Origin: Flavobacterium ginsenosidimutans
GTDB taxonomy: Bacteria; Bacteroidota; Bacteroidia; Flavobacteriales; Flavobacteriaceae
Direction: 5' to 3'
NCBI RefSeq assembly: GCF_003254625.1
Contig: NZ_QJRJ01000071.1
Span: 119,478-183,477 of the forward strand
Length of the DNA stretch: 64,000 nt
Part shown: in pieces, positions 51,917 through 62,070 of the stretch
Layout of the letters: each line of letters starts with the position of its first letter
How positions within the stretch are numbered: position 1 is the stretch's first letter
Notes under the pieces: model-generated
What the model saw: only the letters and a program-made list of their open reading frames with translations
Told to the model about the DNA's origin: nothing
Database searches by the model: none
Made by a program: the position numbers and the translations under genes

Positions 51917-54745
51917 ATGAGAGTCTACTTGCTAATTATGTTGTTATTCAGCGGAATATCTTTTGCGCAGAATACAATTACAGGTTCGGTTACAGATGGT
52001 ACCAAACAATCTATTCCAGGAGCTAATGTTGTCGTTGTTGGAGAAAATAGTGGTACTTCCACTGATTTTGATGGTTCATTTAAATTGACGACCAATTCTA
52101 AACTGCCTTTTTCAATAAAAGTTTCGGCGGTAGGATTTGTGTCTAAAACAATTAGTGTGACATCAACAAATCAGAAGTTAAGTGTTATTTTAACAGATGA
52201 AGAAAACAAATTAGATGAAATTGTAGTTTCTGCATCTAGAACACCAGAGAGAGTTCTGGAATCTCCAGTAACAATTGAAAGAATGGGGGTTCAGGAAATC
52301 AAAAAAACAGCTTCACCTTCTTTTTATGATGGTTTAGAAAATATGAAAGAGGTGCAGATGAACACTAGTAGTATGTCATTCAAGTCAATCAACACTAGAG
52401 GATTTGCAACTGTTGCGAATACTCGTTTCATGCAGTTGGTAGACGGAATGGATAACTCGTCTCCTTTATTGAACTTTGTTTTAGGAAATATGATTGGGGT
52501 TTCGGAAGTTGATGTTCAAAGTGTGGAATTACTTCCAGGAGCATCATCTGCTTTGTATGGAGCAAATGCTTTCAATGGAATTTTATTCATGACAAGTAAA
52601 AGTCCGTTTACAAATCCAGGTATTTCAACTTATTTTAAATATGGAGCAACTTCGCAAGAGGCGGCAGGCACAAATGGATATTATGATTTTGGTATACGAT
52701 TGGCTCATGCTTTCAATAAATACTTTGCTGCAAAAGCCAACTTTACCTATATGCAGGCTACAGATTGGTACGCAACAAATTATAACGATAAAACAAGAGG
52801 CGGTCTCGATAGAACAGATCCTAGTTATGATGGTATAAACGTATATGGTGATGAGGCTTCTACAAACATTAAAGGTGTTGGTTTAAAGCTAGAGGCAATG
52901 GGGTTGATTCCAGCTGGTGCATCTAATCTTTTGCCAAATTCAACTGTTAGTAGAACGGGGTATAATGAGATTGATTTAACAGATAATAAAGCTGCGAATA
53001 AGAAGGTAGATTTCTCTTTGCATGGAAGGCCTTTTGGAGATGAAAGATTGGAAATTATCTGGCAAAGTAAATTTGGTACAGGTAATGCCGTTTATCAAGG
53101 TGCAAACAGGTATTATTTAAATGACTTTTTTATGCAGCAACATAAATTAGAATTTAAAGGAAAAAACTTTTTCTTAAGAGGGTATATGACTGCAGAAGAT
53201 GGAGGCCATTCTTACGATATGGTTTTTACAGGTATTAACGTAAACAGAAAATGGAAAGACGATAATACTTGGTTTGGTCAATATGCTGGAGCTTATATTC
53301 AAGGAACTTTAGCAGGTATGACACCGCAACAGGCTCATGCAACTGCTAGAGCTACAGCAGATACTGGTCGTTTCTTGCCAGGAACACCTGAATTTAAAAA
53401 TGCGTTTAATCAAGTTATAAGTGATCCAGATGTTCTTAGCGGATCAAGATTGGTTGATAATTCTAAAATGTATCATTCTGATGCAAATTATAATTTTAGA
53501 GATATTATAAAATTTGCTGAAATTCAAGTTGGAGGTTCTTTCAGAGCATACGAACTTAACTCACACGGAAGAATTTATACAGATGCAAATAGCCCAATTA
53601 ATTATAATGAGTATGGAGCGTATGCGCAATTGATGAAAAAATTTATGGACGACAGATTGAAGTTTACAGGATCTCTTCGTTATGATAAATCTAAAAACTT
53701 TGATGGTAATTATTCTCCACGTTTGTCTCTTGTATATTCTGCTGGAGAAAAAAGAAATCACAATTTCAGGGGGTCTTTCCAAACAGGTTTTAGAAATCCA
53801 ACAACTCAAGATCAGTATATAGGTTTTAATATCGGAAATGCAGTATTGCTTGGTTCTGCTCCAGATAACTTGGTTAGATTCAATGAAACTTTTACTCTTA
53901 GCGCAGAAGGACAGGCATATGCAGGAAGTCCAACAAAAGTTATGAATGGTAATGATGCTTATGGAAATTCTTATATAGCAAGTTCGGTAACTGCATTTTC
54001 TGCAATGGCGGGAAGTGATCCTGTAGCGGCAGCGGCTTTGTTAAAGAAATCAAGAGCAAATTATGTGAAACCAGAAGAAGTAAAAGCTTTTGAATTAGGT
54101 TACCGTTCTATTTTTGAAGGTACATCAATAGATCTTAATGGATACTATAATATTTACAACGACTTTATTGGTAATTTAAATGTAGTTTCTCCTTTCTATG
54201 GAACTGCTCAGGATAATCCGAATATTGCGGCAGGTGTTTCTGATCCAGGTGTTCAGTCAATTAGAGCGCTTCAAAACGGAGAATATAGAGCGTATCAATT
54301 GTATACAAATTCAGATGTAGAAATACATTCGTTAGGATTTGGGGTTGGGCTTTCTAGAAAAATAATTGCCGACTTCGAATTAGGAGTGAATTACAACTAT
54401 GCTCAATTTGATTTTGATCAAGCAAAAGATCCAAGTTTTGAGCCTGGATTTAATACGCCAAAACATAGAATTAAAATGTCGGTTGGAAATGATAAGCTGT
54501 TTAAAAATTTCGGATTTAATGTTAGCGGAAGATGGAACAGTGAATATTTATGGCAGGCTGGTTTTGCTGATGGTATAATTAAATCTGCTACGGTAATTGA
54601 TGCTCAGATAAACTATGGAATTCCAAAGTTAAAATCTGTTGTGAAATTAGGAGCAGCTAATATTGGTGGAAAAGAATATTACCAAGTTATTGGAGCTGGA
54701 TTAATCGGACAGCAATATTTTGCTTCTTGGACTATTAACCCATAA
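51917..54745 (+). CDS. TonB-dependent outer-membrane receptor
   Basis: The 942-residue protein has a signal peptide (MRVYLLIMLLFSGISFAQ). Next come a carboxypeptidase-regulatory-like domain (NTITGSVTDGTKQSIPGANV), a plug domain (DEIVVSASRTPERVLESPVT, then VELLPGASSALYGANAFNGI) and a 22-strand-type barrel to the end. The frame extends upstream to 51875, but ATG 51917 begins the signal peptide. It lacks the SusC signatures and no SusD follows. The next gene, 80 bases on, is a GDSL lipoprotein, which may be its surface partner. The substrate is unknown. Confidence 0.95.
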   Translation: MRVYLLIMLLFSGISFAQNTITGSVTDGTKQSIPGANVVVVGENSGTSTDFDGSFKLTTNSKLPFSIKVSAVGFVSKTISVTSTNQKLSVILTDEENKLDEIVVSASRTPERVLESPVTIERMGVQEIKKTASPSFYDGLENMKEVQMNTSSMSFKSINTRGFATVANTRFMQLVDGMDNSSPLLNFVLGNMIGVSEVDVQSVELLPGASSALYGANAFNGILFMTSKSPFTNPGISTYFKYGATSQEAAGTNGYYDFGIRLAHAFNKYFAAKANFTYMQATDWYATNYNDKTRGGLDRTDPSYDGINVYGDEASTNIKGVGLKLEAMGLIPAGASNLLPNSTVSRTGYNEIDLTDNKAANKKVDFSLHGRPFGDERLEIIWQSKFGTGNAVYQGANRYYLNDFFMQQHKLEFKGKNFFLRGYMTAEDGGHSYDMVFTGINVNRKWKDDNTWFGQYAGAYIQGTLAGMTPQQAHATARATADTGRFLPGTPEFKNAFNQVISDPDVLSGSRLVDNSKMYHSDANYNFRDIIKFAEIQVGGSFRAYELNSHGRIYTDANSPINYNEYGAYAQLMKKFMDDRLKFTGSLRYDKSKNFDGNYSPRLSLVYSAGEKRNHNFRGSFQTGFRNPTTQDQYIGFNIGNAVLLGSAPDNLVRFNETFTLSAEGQAYAGSPTKVMNGNDAYGNSYIASSVTAFSAMAGSDPVAAAALLKKSRANYVKPEEVKAFELGYRSIFEGTSIDLNGYYNIYNDFIGNLNVVSPFYGTAQDNPNIAAGVSDPGVQSIRALQNGEYRAYQLYTNSDVEIHSLGFGVGLSRKIIADFELGVNYNYAQFDFDQAKDPSFEPGFNTPKHRIKMSVGNDKLFKNFGFNVSGRWNSEYLWQAGFADGIIKSATVIDAQINYGIPKLKSVVKLGAANIGGKEYYQVIGAGLIGQQYFASWTINP

Positions 54746-54825
54746 TTATTAATTCTAAGTCAAATTCATTATTGATGTTTCTTAATGTAAAATTTGGAAA
54801 CAGGTAATTATAAAAATATTAAGTT

Positions 54826-56379
54826 ATGATAAAAAATTTCAAGTGGCTTTTATTGGTTTCGTTAACCTTTATGGCTTGTAATAGTGATGACGATGTAGCT
54901 CCTGTTGTAGAGTCGTCTGATGGTAAACCTTTGACTGCGGGTAGTGCTGATTTTTCAAAGTATGTTGCTTTAGGTGATTCTTTTGCTGCAGGTTTTAGTG
55001 ATAATGCTCTGTTTATAAAAGGACAAGAGGGAGCGTATCCAAATATTTTAGCGCAGCAGTTTGCTTTAGTAGGTGGAGGCGAATTTAAAATGCCTTTTGC
55101 AAATGATAATATTGGAGGATTATTGTTGGGCGGAAATGTAGTTGCTGGCCCACGTTTGTATTTTAATACCAAAATAACGCCAGAACATCCTGCTTCAACT
55201 GTTGATCCTGTAAGTGGCGTGCCAACAACTGAAGTTACAGCACATTTATCGGGAACATTTAATAACTTAGGAGTTCCTGGAGCTAAAAGTTTTCATTTGC
55301 TAGCTCCTGGTTATGGCGATGTTGCTGGAGTTGCTTTAGGAAAGGCAAATCCATATTTTGCTCGTTTTGCATCGAGTGCAACAACAACTGTTTTGGCAGA
55401 TGCTTTAATTCAAAATCCTACTTTTTTCTCGCTTTGGATTGGAGGGAACGATGAATTGGGTTATGCAACTGCTGGTGGAGATCCTGCTGTGAATCCTTTA
55501 ACGCCTCCTGCAACTTTTGAAGCGGCATATAAAGGCTTGGTTGCTCAGCTTGTGGCTGGCGGAAGAAAAGGAGTTATTGCTAATCTTCCTAATATAACAA
55601 CTCTTCCCCATTTTCATGTAATTGCTTACAATCAGCTTACTCAAGCAAATTTAACGGTTGAAGGAGTTAATATGGTTGCGGCTTTAAATGTTCAATTATA
55701 TGGTCCTTTGCATAATGCGTTAGCCTATTTAGGGCAAGGAGATAGAATTAAGCTTTTGTCTACAACAGAAAATAATCCGTTATTAATTGTTGATGAAAAC
55801 TTGCCAGATCTTTCTGCAAATCTAAAAGCGGTATTAATGGGCGGTGGATTAGATGCTACAACTGCTACAGTAATGGGACAGATTTTTGGAAAAGCAAGAC
55901 AAGCGGTATCTACAGATTTAATTTGTTTAGGTGCTTCTTCTAGAATAGGTAAAGCTCCGAGCGTGCCAGCAGACGGAATTGCTTCTCCTTCTCCTTCTTT
56001 GTCACAATTAGGAATTACTTTCCCTTTGCCAGACAGATATGTTTTATTGCCTTCTGAAGTAGATGAGATAGAAGCGGCTACAATAGCTTACAATTTGGTA
56101 ATTGAGGCAGCGGCAGAAGCAAATGGTTTGGCTTTTGTTGATGCTAAAACACTTATGGATCAATTAAATTCGTCAAACGGAATTACGGCAAACAATTTTA
56201 CATTAAAATCAACATTTGTTACTGGAGGTATGTTTTCTTTAGATGGAGTTCATCCTTCTCCAAGGGGGTATGCTTTTATTGCTAATAAATTTATAGAAGC
56301 AATTAATGCGAAATATGGTTCGAACTTAAAAGGAGTTAATATTGGTAATTATCCGGTTTTATTTCCTGCTACATTATAA
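54826..56379 (+). CDS. SGNH/GDSL hydrolase lipoprotein
   Basis: The 517-residue protein has lipobox cysteine 18 (LTFMAC) followed by NSDDD, a good flavobacterial surface-export signal. The SGNH hydrolase blocks are present: YVALGDSFAAGFS with Ser52, the asparagine block FFSLWIGGNDELGY and the closing FSLDGVHPSPRGYAFIANKF with Asp and His. The long middle region is larger than in compact GDSL esterases. It probably acts as a surface esterase or lipase. It follows the TonB receptor by 80 bases with no terminator between, suggesting hydrolysis outside and uptake of the product. Confidence 0.9.
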   Translation: MIKNFKWLLLVSLTFMACNSDDDVAPVVESSDGKPLTAGSADFSKYVALGDSFAAGFSDNALFIKGQEGAYPNILAQQFALVGGGEFKMPFANDNIGGLLLGGNVVAGPRLYFNTKITPEHPASTVDPVSGVPTTEVTAHLSGTFNNLGVPGAKSFHLLAPGYGDVAGVALGKANPYFARFASSATTTVLADALIQNPTFFSLWIGGNDELGYATAGGDPAVNPLTPPATFEAAYKGLVAQLVAGGRKGVIANLPNITTLPHFHVIAYNQLTQANLTVEGVNMVAALNVQLYGPLHNALAYLGQGDRIKLLSTTENNPLLIVDENLPDLSANLKAVLMGGGLDATTATVMGQIFGKARQAVSTDLICLGASSRIGKAPSVPADGIASPSPSLSQLGITFPLPDRYVLLPSEVDEIEAATIAYNLVIEAAAEANGLAFVDAKTLMDQLNSSNGITANNFTLKSTFVTGGMFSLDGVHPSPRGYAFIANKFIEAINAKYGSNLKGVNIGNYPVLFPATL

Positions 56380-56401
56380 TTAAAGCTATTTTTTTAACTT
56401 T

Positions 56402-56436
56402 AAAAACCGCTCATTTTTAAGATGCAGCGGTTTTTT
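56402..56436 (+). terminator. Terminator after the GDSL lipoprotein gene
   Basis: AAAAACCGCT and AGCGGTTTTT pair around an AT-rich loop, with a T-run, 22 bases after the stop. Confidence 0.85.
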
Positions 56437-56524
56437 CTTTTAGTAAAAAAAATGCTGTTTTTGTTATTTTTTAGGCAAGTTTTATGAATCAAACAAAATC
56501 ATGGTATTTTTTATGAAAAAAAAA

Positions 56525-56554
56525 TTGATTTTATATTTTAAAAAATTATCTTTG
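56525..56554 (+). promoter_or_regulatory. Promoter of atpD-atpC
   Basis: TTG at 56525-56527 and TATCTTTG at 56547-56554 are separated by exactly 19 bases, the textbook Bacteroidota spacing. The atpD start codon is 61 bases after the -7 box. Confidence 0.7.
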
Positions 56555-56612
56555 CGCTCTGAAAAAAGAGGTATTTTCGATAAACCTAAATAGCTATTTA
56601 ATAAATACATAA

Positions 56613-58127
<1,515 letters not shown>

Positions 58128-58133
58128 TATAAA

Positions 58134-58200
58134 TTATGAATTATGAGTTATAAATTATGAGTTTCTACTCACTTATAACTCATAACTTATAACTCATAAC
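58134..58200. repeat. Inverted heptamer array between atpD and atpC
   Basis: The left arm has four 7-base units TTATGAA, TTATGAG, TTATAAA, TTATGAG (58134-58161). The right arm has TTATAAC, TCATAAC, TTATAAC, TCATAAC (58173-58200). The arms are inverted and give a long AT-rich hairpin with a short loop. The array ends 9 bases before the atpC start codon, and the intervening sequence is TCAAAAAAA. Confidence 0.88.
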
Positions 58201-58209
58201 TCAAAAAAA

Positions 58210-58491
58210 ATGATTTTAGAAATAGTATCACCAGAAGCGAAATTATTTTCAGGAGAGGTAACTTCGGTTAGCTTGCCAGGAGTTAATGGAAGCTTTCAGA
58301 TTTTAAATCATCACGCGCCAATTGTTTCTATCTTAGAAGAAGGAACTATTAAAATTGCAGCTCCAAGCTTCAATTTTTCTAAAGAGGCTGCTGATAAATT
58401 CACGAGAGTTAATGACCAAACTTATACTTTAGAGATTAAGTCAGGAACAATCGAGATGAAAAACAATAAGATAATTGTATTAGTTGACTAA
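58210..58491 (+). CDS. atpC: F1 ATP synthase epsilon subunit, short form
   Basis: The 93-residue protein covers only the N-terminal beta-sandwich of epsilon (MILEIVSPEAKLFSGEVTSV, then VNGSFQILNHHAPIVSILEE). The C-terminal helical hairpin that inhibits ATP hydrolysis in many bacteria, about 45 residues, is absent. The beta-sandwich is enough to attach to gamma. It is translated after atpD with a heptamer-repeat hairpin in between. The GxxGxFxxLxxHxP core (GVNGSFQILNHHAP) makes the call firm. Confidence 0.95.
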   Translation: MILEIVSPEAKLFSGEVTSVSLPGVNGSFQILNHHAPIVSILEEGTIKIAAPSFNFSKEAADKFTRVNDQTYTLEIKSGTIEMKNNKIIVLVD

Positions 58492-58509
58492 AACAATTTC
58501 AAAATAAGC

Positions 58510-58542
58510 TAAAAAGCCAGACAGTATTGTCTGGCTTTTTTT
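58510..58542 (+). terminator. atpC terminator
   Basis: AAAAAGCCAGACA and TGTCTGGCTTTTT form a 13 bp stem with a short loop and a T-run, 18 bases after the stop. Confidence 0.92.
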
Positions 58543-58553
58543 ATTTTTGGCAA

Positions 58554-59069
58554 ATGCAAGAATTAGAATTTGATCAATTGATTTATAAGTCAAAAAGGCC
58601 TTTTTGGCATTTTCTGATTGCATTGCCATTATATTATTTTTCAATTTCAATGATTTTTAAAACCTTGGATCTTTTTTCTTCAGGAAAAATAATTGAAGTA
58701 CTGAAATTTGTTTTGGCAACATTTTTTATGTTAATCTGTGCGGCAGGACTGACTTTTACAAAAAGAGTTTATACAAGTTCCAAACTGAAAACAGTTAGAT
58801 TTAATTTTACTCTGTTTAAGATTCCATTATGTAAAGATTCTGTTTTTAAAAATGTACAATATATATCGGTATATAAAAATCATTCAGATCGCGACTTTGA
58901 AATATATATATGGTTATCTGAAACAAAGAAAAAGTCGATCTCTGTTCATTTAGATTTGAAATCTGCATTTAGTTATGCATTAAAAATAGCAGATGGTTTG
59001 CAGGTTAATTTACTAGATGCTACTGAGAAAGGAAACTTTAAATGGGTAGAAAAAGAAAAAATACAATAA
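58554..59069 (+). CDS. Hypothetical membrane protein
   Basis: The 171-residue product has two membrane helices (FLIALPLYYFSISMIF and VLKFVLATFFMLICAAGLTF) and a C-terminal soluble part. A longer frame to TTG 58527 would start inside the atpC terminator, so ATG 58554 is preferred. No family is recognised. It has its own terminator, which shares the CAGAC/GTCTG stem with the atpC terminator. Confidence 0.65.
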   Translation: MQELEFDQLIYKSKRPFWHFLIALPLYYFSISMIFKTLDLFSSGKIIEVLKFVLATFFMLICAAGLTFTKRVYTSSKLKTVRFNFTLFKIPLCKDSVFKNVQYISVYKNHSDRDFEIYIWLSETKKKSISVHLDLKSAFSYALKIADGLQVNLLDATEKGNFKWVEKEKIQ

Positions 59070-59078
59070 ATTGAAAGT

Positions 59079-59100
59079 CAGACGTTTTGTCTGGTTTTTT
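59079..59100 (+). terminator. Terminator of the 171-residue membrane gene
   Basis: CAGAC and GTCTG enclose a five-base loop and are followed by GG and six T residues. Confidence 0.65.
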
Positions 59101-59240
59101 TATTTTATTACTTTTGAAGTATTAAAATCTCTTTATAAAATATTTGGTCAATAGTAAGAGCTCAGTAAGCTTTTACAGTTTTGCTTCATGATTAGAAAAT
59201 GAAGCATAATTTTTTATGTCAAATTTTATAAAGAATATAT

Positions 59241-59879
59241 ATGAAAAATATATCAAAAGTTGCTGTTCTTGGCGGCGGCGGAAGAACTGGAAAATATCTT
59301 GTAAACCAGTTATTAGAAAAAGGATTTAGTGTAAAACTACTATTAAGAAATCCAGACGACTTTACTATTCAAAATTCAAAAATAGAAATTATCAAAGGTG
59401 ATGCTATTGATGAAGAATCTATAAATGTATTGCTTAAGGATTGTCAGGCCGTATTGAGTACGATTGGACAAAGGCCTGGAGAGCCAATGGTGGCAAGCCA
59501 GGCGACGAAAAATATTCTGAAAGCGATGGACAAATATGATATTCAAAGGTATGTTTTGCTGGCAGGACTGAATATTGATACGCCATTTGATAAAAAAAGT
59601 CCGAAAACAATTATGGCGACTGATTGGATGAAAACGAATTTTCCTGAAATCCAAAAAGACCGACAATTAACTTATGATCTTTTGGCTCAAAGTAAAATAG
59701 ATTGGACGCAAGTTCGAGTTCCGTTAATCATTTTTTCTGATGAAACTGCTCAAATCTCTGTAAACTTGGAAGATTGTTTGGGAGAAAAAATTTCGGCTTT
59801 TGATATTTCGAAGTTTATAGTGAAAGAGATGGTCGAATCACATTATATCAGACAATCGCCTTTTATTAGTGCAATTTAA
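59241..59879 (+). CDS. NAD(P)H-binding SDR/NmrA-like protein
   Basis: The 212-residue protein has an N-terminal Rossmann fold with the nucleotide loop VAVLGGGGRTGKYLVNQLLE, the KLLLRNPDDF strand, IIKGDAIDEE and LKDCQAVLSTIGQRPGEP. This matches the atypical short-chain reductase group (NAD(P)-binding, NmrA/BLVRB-like) that lacks the catalytic YxxxK. It is cytoplasmic. The reaction is unknown and could be flavin or quinone reduction. It is monocistronic with a terminator at 59893-59925. Confidence 0.85.
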   Translation: MKNISKVAVLGGGGRTGKYLVNQLLEKGFSVKLLLRNPDDFTIQNSKIEIIKGDAIDEESINVLLKDCQAVLSTIGQRPGEPMVASQATKNILKAMDKYDIQRYVLLAGLNIDTPFDKKSPKTIMATDWMKTNFPEIQKDRQLTYDLLAQSKIDWTQVRVPLIIFSDETAQISVNLEDCLGEKISAFDISKFIVKEMVESHYIRQSPFISAI

Positions 59880-59892
59880 ATCTTAAATTTAT

Positions 59893-59925
59893 ACAGCGGA
59901 TCTTAATAGTATCCGCTGTTTTATT
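59893..59925 (+). terminator. Terminator after the NAD(P)-binding protein gene
   Basis: ACAGCGGAT and ATCCGCTGT form a 9 bp stem with a nine-base loop followed by TTTATTTT. Confidence 0.8.
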
Positions 59926-59957
59926 TTGTTGTAATTTCAATTGCATAACTTTGTTTT

Positions 59958-61094
59958 ATGAAAATACCTGAAAATCTTAACCAGAAAATCGAAAATAGAA
60001 AGGGGAATAATCTTTTTAGGAAACTGCCTGTTTTTACTAATCTGGTAGATTTTTCTTCAAATGATTACATCGGATTTTCTAAATCAGAAATTATTTTCAA
60101 GCACACTCATGCCAATTTACTAGAAAATGAAATGCTGCAAAATGGAGCGACTGGTTCAAGATTGATTACTGGAAACCATTCTCTTTATCAAATTGCAGAA
60201 AATTATATAGCGCAATTTCATGATGCAGAAGCTGCGTTAATTTTTAATTCGGGGTACAATGCCAATTTAGGTTTTTTTAGTGCTGTACCGCAAGAAAATG
60301 ATGTTGTTTTGTATGATGAATTATGTCATGCTTCAATAAAAGATGGAATTGCAATGTCGAGCGCTCAATCACACCATTTTATCCATAATGATATTGAAGA
60401 TTTGGAACGTCTTATTCTTAAATTCCCAAATACGAATATCTATATTGTAACAGAAACTGTTTTTTCAATGGACGGCGATAGTCCGAATCTAGAAGAACTG
60501 ATTCAACTTTCAGAAAAGTACCATTGTTATTTGGTCGTAGATGAAGCTCATGCTTTGGGTGTTTTTGGAGAAAAAGGAGAAGGCATGACGCAGTATTTAC
60601 AATTGCATGATCGTTTTTTTGCTCGTATAGTGACTTTTGGTAAAGGTTTAGGATGTCAAGGTGCGGCTGTTTTAGGATCTGTAGAACTAAAAGAATATCT
60701 TGTGAATTTTGCAAGAAGCTTTATTTTCAGTACAGGTTTATCTCCACATTCTGTTGCAACAATTTTTACAGCTTATCAGCAATTAGAAATTGAAAAAGAA
60801 ACAAGAGAAAAGCTTCGTCAGAATATTGTGTTTTTTAATCAGCAGAAAAATTTGCTGGGTTTAAAACCAATGTTCGTTCATAGTAAATCTCCAATACATT
60901 CTGCTATAGTTCCAGGAAATGAAAACGTAAAAAAGTTAGCGCAGGAACTTCAAGATAAAGGATTCGATGTGCAGGCGATTCTTTCGCCAATTGTTCCAGA
61001 GGGCCAGGAGCGTCTTCGTTTTTGTATCCACAGTTATAATTCGCAGGAAGAAATTAATCAGGTTTTAGAATTAGTTAGAGACTTTGTTTTTTAA
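59958..61094 (+). CDS. bioF: 8-amino-7-oxononanoate synthase
   Basis: The 378-residue PLP enzyme of the alpha-oxoamine synthase family condenses pimeloyl-ACP/CoA with alanine in biotin synthesis. It shows NDYIGFSKSE and GATGSRLITGNHSLYQ at the start, DELCHASIKDG, the PLP-contacting VDEAHALGVFG and the lysine-bearing RIVTFGKGLGCQGAAVLG. The other bio genes are not adjacent. Glycine C-acetyltransferase and serine palmitoyltransferase have the same fold, so the exact substrate is likely but not certain. A possible promoter lies immediately before the ATG (see rejected items). Confidence 0.9.
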   Translation: MKIPENLNQKIENRKGNNLFRKLPVFTNLVDFSSNDYIGFSKSEIIFKHTHANLLENEMLQNGATGSRLITGNHSLYQIAENYIAQFHDAEAALIFNSGYNANLGFFSAVPQENDVVLYDELCHASIKDGIAMSSAQSHHFIHNDIEDLERLILKFPNTNIYIVTETVFSMDGDSPNLEELIQLSEKYHCYLVVDEAHALGVFGEKGEGMTQYLQLHDRFFARIVTFGKGLGCQGAAVLGSVELKEYLVNFARSFIFSTGLSPHSVATIFTAYQQLEIEKETREKLRQNIVFFNQQKNLLGLKPMFVHSKSPIHSAIVPGNENVKKLAQELQDKGFDVQAILSPIVPEGQERLRFCIHSYNSQEEINQVLELVRDFVF

Positions 61095-61199
61095 ATTCTG
61101 ATTTTCCAAAACTTAAATTTGAAAAAAGAGTAAAGTTTTTTGTAACGTTTCGTTTATTCGATTACTTACAAGCTGTAATCAAATAAACCACATTAAATC

Positions 61200-62063
61200 A
61201 TGAAAACCAGATTTCAATTTATAGTTACAGCACTTGCATTCTTCTTTGTTTGTATTATTTCAGCCCAAACAAAAACTCCAAAACTTGAAAATTCTCTTCT
61301 TTGGGAGGTTTCAGGGAAAGGACTTCAAAAATCTTCTTATTTGTACGGAACGATTCATATGATCTGTTCAAAAGATTATTTTTTATCAGAAAAAGCCAAA
61401 AACGCTTTTGAAAAATCGGATAAATTGTTTTTAGAAATCAACTTTACAGACCCGAATGAAATGAGCCAAATGCAGCAATTGGCAATGGGAAAAGAGCCGT
61501 TGAGCAAAAAGCTAACTCCAGAACAGCTGGCTAAACTAGATTTAATTTTAAAAAAGAGTACAGGAATGTCAGTTCAGCAAGTAGATAGTTTTAGTCTTTT
61601 GACTGTTTTGAGTTTGATTTCTATGAAAAGTTTTGGCTGTACAGATTTAAAGTTTTATGAAATGGAATTCTCGGATGCGGCCAAAAAAAGAAATGTTTCT
61701 ATTGCGGGATTAGAATCTGTTAAATCTCAATTTGAAATTTTTGAAAATGCTTATTCTAATGATGAAATGCTGGCGCTTTTAGAAGAATCAACTCCTGATG
61801 AAACAGTTGAATTGGTTGATGCTTATAAAAATGAAAATATCGAAGCCATGTATGCAGTTAGTACAGATAAACGATTTACAAGTGAAAAAACTAAAAAGCA
61901 GATTCTTGATAACAGAAATCTAAACTGGGTAAAACAAATACCGGAGTTAACAAAGCAAAATAGTATTTTTATCGCTATTGGAGCGGCGCATTTAGGAGGT
62001 GAGTATGGAGTTATTAATTTATTGAGAAAAGAAGGATATACTGTAAAACCTGTGATGAATTAA
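61200..62063 (+). CDS. TraB/GumN family protein
   Basis: The 287-residue exported protein has a signal peptide (ALAFFFVCIISAQ). The TraB/GumN signatures are SSYLYGTIHMICSKDYFLSE near the start and IFIAIGAAHLGGEYGVINLL near the end, with the HxxH-type GxxHMxC pair. TraB/GumN domains are related to erythromycin-esterase and Tiki-type proteases and are often metal-dependent peptidases, which is inference here. It is immediately followed (7 bases) by the sigma factor gene, so it may be co-transcribed with it. Confidence 0.88.
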   Translation: MKTRFQFIVTALAFFFVCIISAQTKTPKLENSLLWEVSGKGLQKSSYLYGTIHMICSKDYFLSEKAKNAFEKSDKLFLEINFTDPNEMSQMQQLAMGKEPLSKKLTPEQLAKLDLILKKSTGMSVQQVDSFSLLTVLSLISMKSFGCTDLKFYEMEFSDAAKKRNVSIAGLESVKSQFEIFENAYSNDEMLALLEESTPDETVELVDAYKNENIEAMYAVSTDKRFTSEKTKKQILDNRNLNWVKQIPELTKQNSIFIAIGAAHLGGEYGVINLLRKEGYTVKPVMN

Positions 62064-62070
62064 ATCTGTT

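Noticed and set aside
59925..59953. TTTG-N17-TAACTTTG promoter-like sequence before bioF
   Set aside because: It fits the consensus, but the transcript would start on or after the ATG at 59958. A leaderless message is possible but cannot be supported here.
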